From Sphingobium sp. (GTDB lineage: Bacteria; Pseudomonadota; Alphaproteobacteria; Sphingomonadales; Sphingomonadaceae): DNA of 38,489 bases. How positions within the stretch are numbered: position 1 is the first letter of the stretch; each line of letters starts with the position of its first letter. Where the stretch lies: positions 1 to 38,489 of the forward strand of contig JAGNYO010000020.1 of assembly GCA_017984895.1 (NCBI GenBank), in the 5' to 3' direction. Below the pieces are notes generated by a model, which ran no database searches, was not told the DNA's origin, and saw nothing but the letters and a program-made list of their open reading frames with translations. The position numbers were made by a program, and so were the translations under genes. Shown here piece after piece: positions 1 to 6,343 of this stretch.

Positions 1-1228
1 GCTCCACCGCGCGCGCCTCGTTGACGGCAAACGCGGCCCATTTCTTGTCGATGCCGGCGATCTTCTCCATCCAGCCTTCGTCAAGCTCGCGGTTGATATA
101 GTTATCGAGAAAATCCTTGCGCGGCACTTTGTGGCGCTCAGCGAGGCGCAGCATCTGCCCACCCAGCGTGGTGAGGCGGCGGTTGTAGCTGTAAAGCTGG
201 TCAACCAGATACTCGATCTTCTGCTGGTGGAACTGCACGCTCTCGACCTCTGCGGTCAGATCCTCGCGCAGCTGCTGGTAAAAATCCTCGTCCTGCTGGC
301 TGACGGTTTCCCCATTTGCCATCGCCTCAAGCCGGGCGACCTGCGCGGCGGCAAACTGGTGGAAGATCGCGGTGATGACGGTGAACTTCTCCAGCGCCAT
401 CGGCTTCAGCGTTTCTTCCATCTGGGCGAGGGAGAGGGTGTTGTCGTCCTCATCCTCTTCCTCGACCCTGGGAGCGCGGCGCTCCACGAGCGAATCCTCG
501 TCCTCGTCCCCGCCGCCCGCTTCGGGTTCCTCGGCGACCTCGTCCTCGTCCTTGAAGCTGGGGCCGGCGGTTTTCTCGGAGATTTCACCGTCGTCATCGC
601 CATCGTCATCGTCTGACAGGCTTTCGGGCGCGGGGTCTTTGGAGAGCATGGCCTCAAGATCGAGAATCTCGCGCAGCTGCATCTCGCCATTGTTCAATGC
701 GGTCGACCATTCGATGATCGCATGGAAGGTGGTCGGGCTTTCGCACAAGCCGAGGATCATGGTGTCGCGCCCGGCCTCGATGCGCTTGGCGATCGCGATC
801 TCGCCCTCGCGGGAGAGCAGCTCGACCGCGCCCATCTCGCGCAGATACATCCGCACCGGGTCGTCGGTGCGATCGATGATTTCCTTCTTCTTCTCGGTGG
901 TGATGCGCTCGCCTTCTTCGGAGCCATCCTCCTCGCTCGAGTCGATCGCCTCGACCTCTTCCTCGCGCGGTTCATCGCCTTCTTCGCCGGCTTCCTCGTT
1001 TTCGACGATGTTGACGCCCATGTCGTTCAACGCGGACATCACATCCTCGATCTGCTCGGAACTCATCTGGTCCTGCGGCAGGGCGGCGTTCAGCTCGTCA
1101 TAGGTGATATAGCCGCGCTTGGTTGCCCGCGCGATCAGCTTCTTGACCGAAGCCTCGTTAAGATCCAGCAGCGGCGCATCGCCGCTTTCCAGTTCTTCGC
1201 CTTGACCCTTGTTCGCCTTGCTCGCCAT
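1..1228 (-). CDS. rpoD: RNA polymerase primary sigma factor RpoD (sigma-70), N-terminal part, cut by window edge
   Basis: This is the housekeeping sigma factor, which directs core RNA polymerase to -35/-10 promoters. Only about 409 codons are present. The start is the ATG at 1228 (protein begins MASKANKGQG), and the reading frame stays open to base 1. Visible parts are region 1.1 (around residues 20-55, including GYITYDELNAALP), region 1.2 (DDPVRMYLREMGAVELLSRE, about residues 122-141) and the start of the non-conserved region. That region carries a long Asp/Glu-rich stretch at about residues 205-270, with runs such as DDDDGDDDGE and EEEDEDDN. Conserved regions 2-4 lie outside the window. The gene starts 40 bases after the dnaG stop on the same strand, which fits a dnaG-rpoD transcription unit. 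The identification is very secure. Confidence 0.97.
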   Translation of the reverse strand, partial: MASKANKGQGEELESGDAPLLDLNEASVKKLIARATKRGYITYDELNAALPQDQMSSEQIEDVMSALNDMGVNIVENEEAGEEGDEPREEEVEAIDSSEEDGSEEGERITTEKKKEIIDRTDDPVRMYLREMGAVELLSREGEIAIAKRIEAGRDTMILGLCESPTTFHAIIEWSTALNNGEMQLREILDLEAMLSKDPAPESLSDDDDGDDDGEISEKTAGPSFKDEDEVAEEPEAGGGDEDEDSLVERRAPRVEEEDEDDNTLSLAQMEETLKPMALEKFTVITAIFHQFAAAQVARLEAMANGETVSQQDEDFYQQLREDLTAEVESVQFHQQKIEYLVDQLYSYNRRLTTLGGQMLRLAERHKVPRKDFLDNYINRELDEGWMEKIAGIDKKWAAFAVNEARAVE

Positions 1229-1268
1229 TCGTTCGCCCTAATAATTCAACTTGTCCGTCTGATGGTGC

Positions 1269-3125
1269 TCAGGCGGCCATGAGCTGTTCCTCGATATTCG
1301 CTTTCAGTTCCCGTAAGCGTTCATCATTCTGACGCTTAAGAGTGATAAGCGAGAGATGTTCCTGCCAACTGGCCTCGTCAATGTCGTCTCCGTCGCCCCG
1401 CGCATAGAGGCCCACTTGCAATCGTTCAAGCTTCGGAACGAATTCCTGCTCAAACAGCAGGATATTGATGACCTCGCCTAGGTCGTTTTCGGCCAGTTGC
1501 CTGTCCGCATCAGCCCTGAAAAAGGAGAATCCCAGATCGTGCGCTATATCGCGCCGTTCCGTTTCGGGCAGAGAGGCGTCTTGCAATATGGAGTCGATCA
1601 GGCTGGTTTCAAGGGCCGGACGTTCGAATGAAGCGCGGATCAGCATTTCCGTCCATGCCTTCAGCGTGTCCGTCGGCATGCTGAGCGCGCCGATCTGTTC
1701 ACGATGACTGTATAATATCACCGGATAGCGGGACAGGCCCAGCAGCACGGCGCGCTTGACCATGCAGTCTATGCGGCCCGCCATATTGCCGAGGTCGCCG
1801 CCGCCGATCTCGACGCGAGAGCGATTGATGAAGCCCCGCGCGGCGGAGCGCTCCTGGCGCTTCCAGCCGAATTCCGCCCAGAAGCGGTCTTTCAGCGCCC
1901 GCTCATATTCGCGGCGGACAAGATCATGCGCAATGCTGGCGGCGTGTTCGTTGAGCCGCTGTTGCAGGCCCGCGCGCGCTTCGGGCGTGGCGGCGGGGGC
2001 GGCGTTATGCTCATGTAGCCACAACCGCTCGACCAGCGGGGTAGGGGAAGCTAGGCAACTCTCGAACCCCACCGCACCCTTCGCCTTTACCAGATCATCG
2101 GGGTCCATGCCCTGCGGCAATGTCACGAAGCTCAGGGATCGTCCGGGCTGGAGCAGGGGAAGGGCGCGCAGGGCCGCCCGATCCGCCGCCTTCTGCCCGG
2201 CGCTGTCGCCATCGAAGCACAGCATCGGCACATCCGCCATCTTCCACAGCCGTTCGATCTGGTGCTCGGTCAACGCGGTGCCGAGCGGCGCGACGCACTC
2301 GTGGATGCCTGCCTGCGCCAGCGCGATCACGTCCATATAACCCTCGACGACGACGATCCGCCCGGCGGCACGCGCAGCGGGCAGGGCCTTGTCGATATTA
2401 TACAGCGTCCGCCCCTTGTCGAACAAAGGCGTGTCGGGGGAGTTCAAGTATTTCGGTTCGCCCGATCCGATGATCCTTCCCCCAAAGGCGATCACCCGCC
2501 CGCGCGCATCGCGGATCGGGATCATCAGGCGGCCACGAAAGCGGTCATACGGCTCGCGGCTCTTGTCCTCCGGCTGGATCAGCAGCCCCGCCTCGATCAG
2601 CAGCGGCTCGGGAAAGTCCTTCAGCGCGGCTTTCAGTTTTCCCCGTGAGTCGGGCGCGAAACCGAAGCCGAAGGCGCGCCGCGCATCATCCGATAGGCCG
2701 CGCTTGTCCAGATAGACCCGCGCTTCCGCCCCATCGATGCCGCCCAGCTGGCTCTCGAACCAGTCCTGCGCCGCCTGGCAAGCCTCATGCAGCCCTCGCG
2801 CCGCCTCCGCCTGGCGCGCGGCGCGCGGGTCGGGCGCGGGAACCTCCATCCCCGCCGCGTCGGCCAGCTCCTTCACCGCATCCATAAAGGGCAGGCCGCG
2901 CTGGTCGGTCATCCACCGGATCGCGTCGCCATGCGCACCGCAGCCAAAACAGTGATAAAAGCCCTTTTCGTCGTTGATCGTGAAACTGGGCGTCTTTTCG
3001 TTATGGAACGGGCAGCACGCCTTATACTCGCGGCCAGCCTTGCTCACCTTCACGCTCTTGCCGATGAGGGTAGAGAGCGTCGTTCGCGCGCGCAACTCGT
3101 CAAGGAACTGGGGCGATAAGGACAT
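1269..3125 (-). CDS. dnaG: DNA primase DnaG
   Basis: Primase synthesises the RNA primers for chromosomal replication and works with the DnaB helicase. The 618-residue protein has the family's usual length. The N-terminal CHC2 zinc finger is intact (C38, H41, C59, C62 in CCPFHNEKTPSF and YHCFGCGAHGD). The RNA polymerase basic motif EPKYLNSPDTPLFDKG lies near residue 223. The Toprim catalytic acidic residues are seen in VVVEGYMDVIALA (E261, D265) and FDGDSAG (D305, D307). The C-terminal third (about residues 430-618) is the less conserved helicase-interaction region. The start is the ATG at 3125 (MSLSPQFLDELRARTTLS), which matches the family. No Shine-Dalgarno sequence precedes it; instead a perfect TATAAT lies five bases upstream. 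It sits between yqeY and rpoD on the same strand. Confidence 0.98.
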   Translation of the reverse strand: MSLSPQFLDELRARTTLSTLIGKSVKVSKAGREYKACCPFHNEKTPSFTINDEKGFYHCFGCGAHGDAIRWMTDQRGLPFMDAVKELADAAGMEVPAPDPRAARQAEAARGLHEACQAAQDWFESQLGGIDGAEARVYLDKRGLSDDARRAFGFGFAPDSRGKLKAALKDFPEPLLIEAGLLIQPEDKSREPYDRFRGRLMIPIRDARGRVIAFGGRIIGSGEPKYLNSPDTPLFDKGRTLYNIDKALPAARAAGRIVVVEGYMDVIALAQAGIHECVAPLGTALTEHQIERLWKMADVPMLCFDGDSAGQKAADRAALRALPLLQPGRSLSFVTLPQGMDPDDLVKAKGAVGFESCLASPTPLVERLWLHEHNAAPAATPEARAGLQQRLNEHAASIAHDLVRREYERALKDRFWAEFGWKRQERSAARGFINRSRVEIGGGDLGNMAGRIDCMVKRAVLLGLSRYPVILYSHREQIGALSMPTDTLKAWTEMLIRASFERPALETSLIDSILQDASLPETERRDIAHDLGFSFFRADADRQLAENDLGEVINILLFEQEFVPKLERLQVGLYARGDGDDIDEASWQEHLSLITLKRQNDERLRELKANIEEQLMAA

Positions 3126-3130
3126 GCTCT

Positions 3131-3136
3131 ATTATA
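3131..3136 (-). promoter_or_regulatory. Consensus -10 element abutting the dnaG start
   Basis: On the minus strand a perfect TATAAT ends five bases before the dnaG ATG. If it works as a -10 box, the transcript would start at or within a base or so of the initiation codon, giving a leaderless or nearly leaderless dnaG mRNA. That would fit the absence of a ribosome binding site. The -35 region at 16-18 bases spacing is weak (around TCGCAC), so the element is plausible but unproven. Confidence 0.4.
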
Positions 3137-3208
3137 CTCACACTAGCGCGAGTCGTGCGAGTTGCAATCATATTCATGCCGGGTTCGTGGCAGATTACGG
3201 GGGATAAC

Positions 3209-3661
3209 TTATCCCAAAGCCGCTTTCACCAGCGCACTGGCCTTGCTCATGTCGAGCTGGGTGCCATGCCGCTCTTTCAGCAGCGCCATCACCCGGCCCA
3301 TATCCTTGACCGATGCGGCACCGATCTCGGCCTTGATCGCGAGAATCGCGGCGGTGGTTTCCGCCTCGCTCATCTGCTGGGGCAGAAAACCCTCGATCAC
3401 GTCCAGTTCGGCCTGCTCCTTGGCGGCCAGCTCAGGGCGGTTGCCCTGCTCATACATCGTGATCGATTCGCGCCGCTGCTTGCCCATTTTCTGCAACACA
3501 TCGACGACGATCGCGTCATCCTCAGGCACTTGGCTGGCGGTGCGCAGCTCGATGTCCCGGTCCTTCAACTTGGCGAGGATCAGGCGGACAGCGCCGAGGC
3601 GGTCCTTGTTGCCGGCTTTCATCGCCTCGATTTGCGCGGCCTTCAATGCGTCACGGATCAT
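3209..3661 (-). CDS. yqeY: GatB/YqeY domain-containing protein
   Basis: This is a 150-residue YqeY-family protein. The family shares a fold with the tail domain of the GatB subunit of tRNA amidotransferase, and a role in tRNA-linked amidation has been suggested but is not established. The sequence MIRDALKAAQIEAMKAGNKD at the start, LRLILAKLKDRDIE-like helices, and the C-terminal MGRVMALLKERHG...DMSKASALVKAAL are typical. I chose the ATG at 3661 because it matches the family start and has a purine-rich binding site (AAAGAGGGA) about 10 bases upstream. An in-frame ATG at 3721 would add 20 non-homologous residues. It lies 83 bases upstream of dnaG on the same strand, a position also seen in other bacteria, and may be cotranscribed with it. 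Confidence 0.92.
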   Translation of the reverse strand: MIRDALKAAQIEAMKAGNKDRLGAVRLILAKLKDRDIELRTASQVPEDDAIVVDVLQKMGKQRRESITMYEQGNRPELAAKEQAELDVIEGFLPQQMSEAETTAAILAIKAEIGAASVKDMGRVMALLKERHGTQLDMSKASALVKAALG

Positions 3662-3734
3662 GACGGTGCGAATCCCTCTTTGATGTCGGAAATAAAGGAC
3701 CACATATAACGGCGAAATCATTTTTTAACAGTCA

Positions 3735-3763
3735 TTGACCGCTTCGGCCTAAGGGCATAGGGA
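3735..3763 (+). promoter_or_regulatory. Possible sigma-70 promoter of carA
   Basis: In the 178-base gap between the divergent yqeY and carA genes, TTGACC (3735-3740) is followed after 17 bases by TAGGGA (3758-3763). The spacing is optimal and the -35 is good, while the -10 is poor. It is the best plus-strand candidate in this gap. Confidence 0.3.
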
Positions 3764-3839
3764 ACCGGCCGTTTAGCCTGCGTTTCTTGAGACAGAAGCG
3801 CGGCGCGGCCACAAAGAAAAATCAAAGGAACGAACGACC

Positions 3840-5093
3840 ATGGCACCCGCCAATTACCCCAATGTGCCTAAAGGAGCGACCGGGGTATTGCTATTGGCGG
3901 ATGGCACTTGCGTCTTTGGCCGGGGATTCGGCGCGGTCGGGGATGCGGTGGGCGAGGTGTGCTTCAACACCGCGATCACCGGCTATCAGGAGATCATGAC
4001 CGACCCGAGCTATGCCGGGCAGATCATCACCTTCACTTTTCCCCACATCGGCAATGTCGGCACCAACCCGGAGGATGTGGAGCGCGAGACGCCGCATGCG
4101 CTGGGCTGCATCGTGCGCGAGGACGTTACCGCGCCATCGAGCTTTCGCAATGTGCTGGGCTTTGATGACTGGATGGCGCAGACCGGGCGCATTGGCATTT
4201 CGGGCGTGGATACGCGCGCGCTGACACGGCGGATCAGGATGCAAGGCGCGCCCAACGCGGTGATCGCGCATGATCCGGCGGGCATGTTTGACCTCGCCGC
4301 ACTGCACGACAAGGCGCAAAGCTGGCCGGGGCTGGTGGGCATGGACCTCGCGCTGAGCGTGACGGGCGCACATCGCGCATGGGATGCTGGGACGTGGCGG
4401 CTTGGTTCTGGATATGACCAAGATTCACCCCTCCCCTTCAGGGGAGGGGCCGGGGGTGGGGTTTCTCCAGACAGCTCTGCGCCTGATGCTAAACCCCACC
4501 CCAACCCCTCACCTGAAGGGGAGGGGCCTAAGAGGCCCCACGTCGTCGCGCTGGATTATGGCGCGAAGGACAATATCTTCCGCTCGCTGGTGGCCGCTGG
4601 CGCGCGCGTCACTGTGCTGCCCGCCCAAGCGAGCTATGAGGACATCATGGCGCTCAAGCCCGCTGGCGTGTTCCTCTCCAACGGCCCCGGCGATCCGGCG
4701 GCGACGGGCGAATATGCCGTGCCGGTGATCCGCCAACTGCTCGACGCTGACATGCCGATCTTCGGGATATGCCTTGGGCATCAGATGCTGGCGCTCGCGG
4801 GCGGCGCGAAGACAATCAAGATGCATCAGGGCCATCGCGGCGCGAACCACCCGGTCAAGCATCTGGCAAAAGGCGTGGTCGAGATCACATCCATGAACCA
4901 CGGCTTCGCGGTGGATGCCAAGACCCTGCCCAACAATGTGAAGGAAACGCATGTGAGCCTGTTCGATGGCTCCAACTGCGGCATCGCCTTCACCGACCGC
5001 AATGCCTTTGGCGTGCAATATCACCCGGAGGCCAGCCCCGGCCCGCAGGACAGCTTCTACCTGTTCGAGAAGTTTGTGGGGGGATTGAGGTGA
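3840..5093 (+). CDS. carA: Carbamoyl-phosphate synthase small (glutaminase) subunit CarA, carrying an in-frame repeat insertion
   Basis: CarA hydrolyses glutamine and channels ammonia to CarB for carbamoyl phosphate, the precursor of pyrimidines and arginine. The N-terminal CPSase small-chain domain covers about residues 10-180. The class I glutamine amidotransferase domain covers about 233-417, with nucleophile C311 (GICLGHQMLALA) and the H395/E397 pair (QYHPEA). The protein has 417 residues against roughly 380-390 usual. The excess is about 36 residues (195-230, including HPNPSPEGEG) in the linker between the domains, encoded by a palindromic repeat at about 4422-4529. All catalytic residues remain, so the protein is probably functional. 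The ATG at 3840 has AAAGGAA about 10 bases upstream. The stop overlaps the next ORF (GTGA at 5090-5093). Confidence 0.97.
   Translation: MAPANYPNVPKGATGVLLLADGTCVFGRGFGAVGDAVGEVCFNTAITGYQEIMTDPSYAGQIITFTFPHIGNVGTNPEDVERETPHALGCIVREDVTAPSSFRNVLGFDDWMAQTGRIGISGVDTRALTRRIRMQGAPNAVIAHDPAGMFDLAALHDKAQSWPGLVGMDLALSVTGAHRAWDAGTWRLGSGYDQDSPLPFRGGAGGGVSPDSSAPDAKPHPNPSPEGEGPKRPHVVALDYGAKDNIFRSLVAAGARVTVLPAQASYEDIMALKPAGVFLSNGPGDPAATGEYAVPVIRQLLDADMPIFGICLGHQMLALAGGAKTIKMHQGHRGANHPVKHLAKGVVEITSMNHGFAVDAKTLPNNVKETHVSLFDGSNCGIAFTDRNAFGVQYHPEASPGPQDSFYLFEKFVGGLR
4428..4526 (+). repeat. GC-rich nested palindromic element inside carA
   Basis: An arm of 37 bases (4428-4464) is repeated in inverted orientation at 4491-4526, with a few mismatches and one indel, around a 26-base loop. 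Together they can form one long hairpin. The left arm is itself a perfect 9-base hairpin (CCCCTCCCC / GGGGAGGGG, loop TTCA at 4437-4440). Translated in the carA frame, the right arm reads HPNPSPEGEG, the kind of peptide produced when dispersed palindromic elements sit in coding regions. No second copy of the element was found elsewhere in the window. Confidence 0.85.
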
Positions 5094-5515
5094 GCCTGTC
5101 GACGGACCTAAACTATTTTGTCGATAGCGTGATGTTAGAAGCCATTCATCGACAGACAGGAGACAGGGTCATGCGTCTCAATTTTGAGGAACTGTGTCGC
5201 CACGTCGCCCCGTCTGTGAACAATAAGGAACTGGGCTTAGCGCGTACTGTTATTCAGGATCGAAAATGGGGGAAATTTACCCCCTCAAACCAGTCCGGGC
5301 TTGAATTTAAGATTAGCGCAAATGGAATAGCTGAAGAAAGTAGAATCCTTTCTGACAGAGGGACGTATGTGTTTCCGACCCCACCGTTGGCAACAACTTG
5401 GAAGTTTTGGCGACGAGAGATTAATTGGACCAAATGGGGCGCGATAGCGGCTTGGATCATCATTCCGATAACGGTTGTCGGTATATTGGTCGCAGTATGG
5501 TTGGATAAGAATTAA
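5090..5515 (+). CDS. Small unknown protein with C-terminal membrane anchor
   Basis: I do not recognise this 141-residue protein. The proposed start is the GTG at 5090, which overlaps the carA stop as GTGA; an ATG at 5132 is an alternative. Residues 1-110 are soluble and polar and might form a small helical or winged-helix domain (LNFEELCRHVAP region). Residues 116-137 (WGAIAAWIIIPITVVGILVA) form one hydrophobic segment followed by WLDKN, so it is probably a tail-anchored membrane protein with its bulk in the cytoplasm. The stop TAA at 5513-5515 directly abuts an ATG at 5516, where a truncated copy of the carB start lies. Base composition is clearly more AT-rich than carA and carB, suggesting later acquisition. 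No function is proposed. Confidence 0.6.
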   Translation: MSLSTDLNYFVDSVMLEAIHRQTGDRVMRLNFEELCRHVAPSVNNKELGLARTVIQDRKWGKFTPSNQSGLEFKISANGIAEESRILSDRGTYVFPTPPLATTWKFWRREINWTKWGAIAAWIIIPITVVGILVAVWLDKN

Positions 5516-5568
5516 ATGCCCAAAAGAACTGACATCTCCTCCATCCTCATCATTGGCGCGGGGCCGAT
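5516..5568 (+). pseudogene. Truncated duplicate of the carB 5' end (upstream copy)
   Basis: Bases 5516-5559 are identical to the first 44 bases of carB (6300-6343), and the similarity continues with wobble differences to about 5568. This copy encodes [17 protein letters not shown] and then runs into sequence antisense to the toxin gene. It stays open as a chimeric 266-codon frame ending at 6316, just past the start of the intact carB. It is best read as the remnant of a carB start displaced by insertion of the toxin-antitoxin module. Confidence 0.85.
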
Positions 5569-5582
5569 GGCGGAGCGTGGTG

Positions 5583-5996
5583 TCATGCTTCCCAGGGGTT
5601 TATCAGTGTCACGCCGCTATGCGCGAAATCCTTCACATTGCGGGTCGCTATCGACATCCGATGCGTTATCGCTTGCGCTGCGATTTGTAGGTCAATCGTC
5701 GACGGATTGCGGCCTGCCCGCTTCTCATGGGCGGCGAGTTCGCCAAAGGCTACAGCGCAATCTTGATCGAATGATACGATGGAGCCTTCGAAAGAACGGG
5801 AGAGTTGCTCAAGCCAGTGGGCAATGTCAGTCCTCCGCTTACCTTCGGGCATCAGTTTCATGCCAAAGTGCATTTCACCAAGAACGACTGCCGATAGCGC
5901 GAGGTTTGCGTCGTTGTCGGACAGCCATTGCTGGACCGTGGGGTCACCACCGGGATTCCCCGTCTGACGCCAGATATTGGAATCGACCAGAATCAC
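5583..5996 (-). CDS. PIN-domain toxin, VapC/FitB type
   Basis: PIN-domain toxins are Mg-dependent ribonucleases that block translation when freed from their antitoxin. This 137-residue protein has the normal length and keeps the acidic active-site set: D5 (MILVDSNIW), E41 (VVLGEMHFG), D102 (STIDLQIAAQA) and D123 in the family motif ATRNVKDF. The C-terminus ends VTLINPWEA, as is common in the family. The ATG at 5996 overlaps the antitoxin stop by four bases (ATGA), so the genes are translationally coupled. It lies on the strand opposite to carAB and ends only about 15 bases from the truncated carB copy. All key residues are present, so it is probably active. Confidence 0.93.
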   Translation of the reverse strand: MILVDSNIWRQTGNPGGDPTVQQWLSDNDANLALSAVVLGEMHFGMKLMPEGKRRTDIAHWLEQLSRSFEGSIVSFDQDCAVAFGELAAHEKRAGRNPSTIDLQIAAQAITHRMSIATRNVKDFAHSGVTLINPWEA

Positions 5997-6247
5997 GGAA
6001 AGCGTGGCTCACGGATAGACTGTCTTTCAGGCAATTCGAACCCGGTCATATCGGGCGCGATGCGCAGCAGATATTCCATGCGGCCTTCACCCGGCCTGCG
6101 GCCATCGCCGCCACGCGCTCCGTAAGTGCGCTCGAGCAAGGCGCGCACCTCGGCCTCAATGGATCGGCCATTGGCGGCGGCTTCCTCTCGCATTGCCTGT
6201 TTCAAGGCGTCGTCAATTTTACGGATCGTGATAGCACCCACGGTCAT
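5993..6247 (-). CDS. Ribbon-helix-helix antitoxin, FitA/VapB type
   Basis: This 84-residue protein is the cognate antitoxin of the downstream PIN toxin. The N-terminal part MTVGAITIRKIDDALKQAMR followed by AAANGRSIEAEVRALLERTY is a typical FitA-like ribbon-helix-helix DNA-binding domain (residues 4-42). The C-terminal tail (about 45-84) would wrap the toxin. I chose the ATG at 6247 because upstream in-frame codons translate the carB leader and lack homology. Such antitoxins repress their own promoter as a toxin-antitoxin complex, and an operator-like palindrome lies 10-24 bases upstream of the start. That upstream region is also the leader of the divergent carB. Confidence 0.93.
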   Translation of the reverse strand: MTVGAITIRKIDDALKQAMREEAAANGRSIEAEVRALLERTYGARGGDGRRPGEGRMEYLLRIAPDMTGFELPERQSIREPRFP

Positions 6248-6256
6248 ACACCTTAT

Positions 6257-6284
6257 GATTGCAATGCAATCAATGTAATCAATG
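6257..6284 (-). promoter_or_regulatory. Operator-like palindrome and direct repeats between antitoxin and carB
   Basis: The perfect palindrome GATTGCA-N-TGCAATC occupies 6257-6271. It partly overlaps a direct repeat AATCAATG at 6268-6275 and 6277-6284. On the minus strand TTGAAT (6295-6300) lies 17 bases from TACATT, a possible promoter for the toxin-antitoxin pair. Ribbon-helix-helix antitoxins usually bind such short repeated or palindromic sites, so this is the expected autoregulatory operator. It lies 16-43 bases upstream of the carB start. Confidence 0.6.
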
Positions 6285-6299
6285 ATAGCGAAAAATTCA

Positions 6300-6343
6300 A
6301 TGCCCAAAAGAACTGACATCTCCTCCATCCTCATCATTGGCGC
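6300..6343 (+). repeat. Downstream copy of the 44-base direct repeat (start of intact carB)
   Basis: These are the first 44 bases of carB, identical to 5516-5559 and offset by 784 bases. The two copies bracket the toxin-antitoxin module. Confidence 0.95.

Noticed and set aside
372..1103. Long plus-strand Ser-rich open frame opposite rpoD
   Set aside because: It is the antisense of the rpoD acidic region; Asp/Glu codons read in reverse give Ser-rich frames. No family character and no ribosome binding site.
3761..3784. EcfG-like GGAAC ... CGTT before carA
   Set aside because: The spacer is 15 bases, one shorter than the accepted 16-17, and carA is a housekeeping gene with a better sigma-70-type candidate slightly upstream.
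5516..6316. Chimeric plus-strand frame as a real carB isoform
   Set aside because: Only the first 17 codons are CarB-like; the remainder is antisense to the toxin and antitoxin genes, whose own products have clear family motifs.
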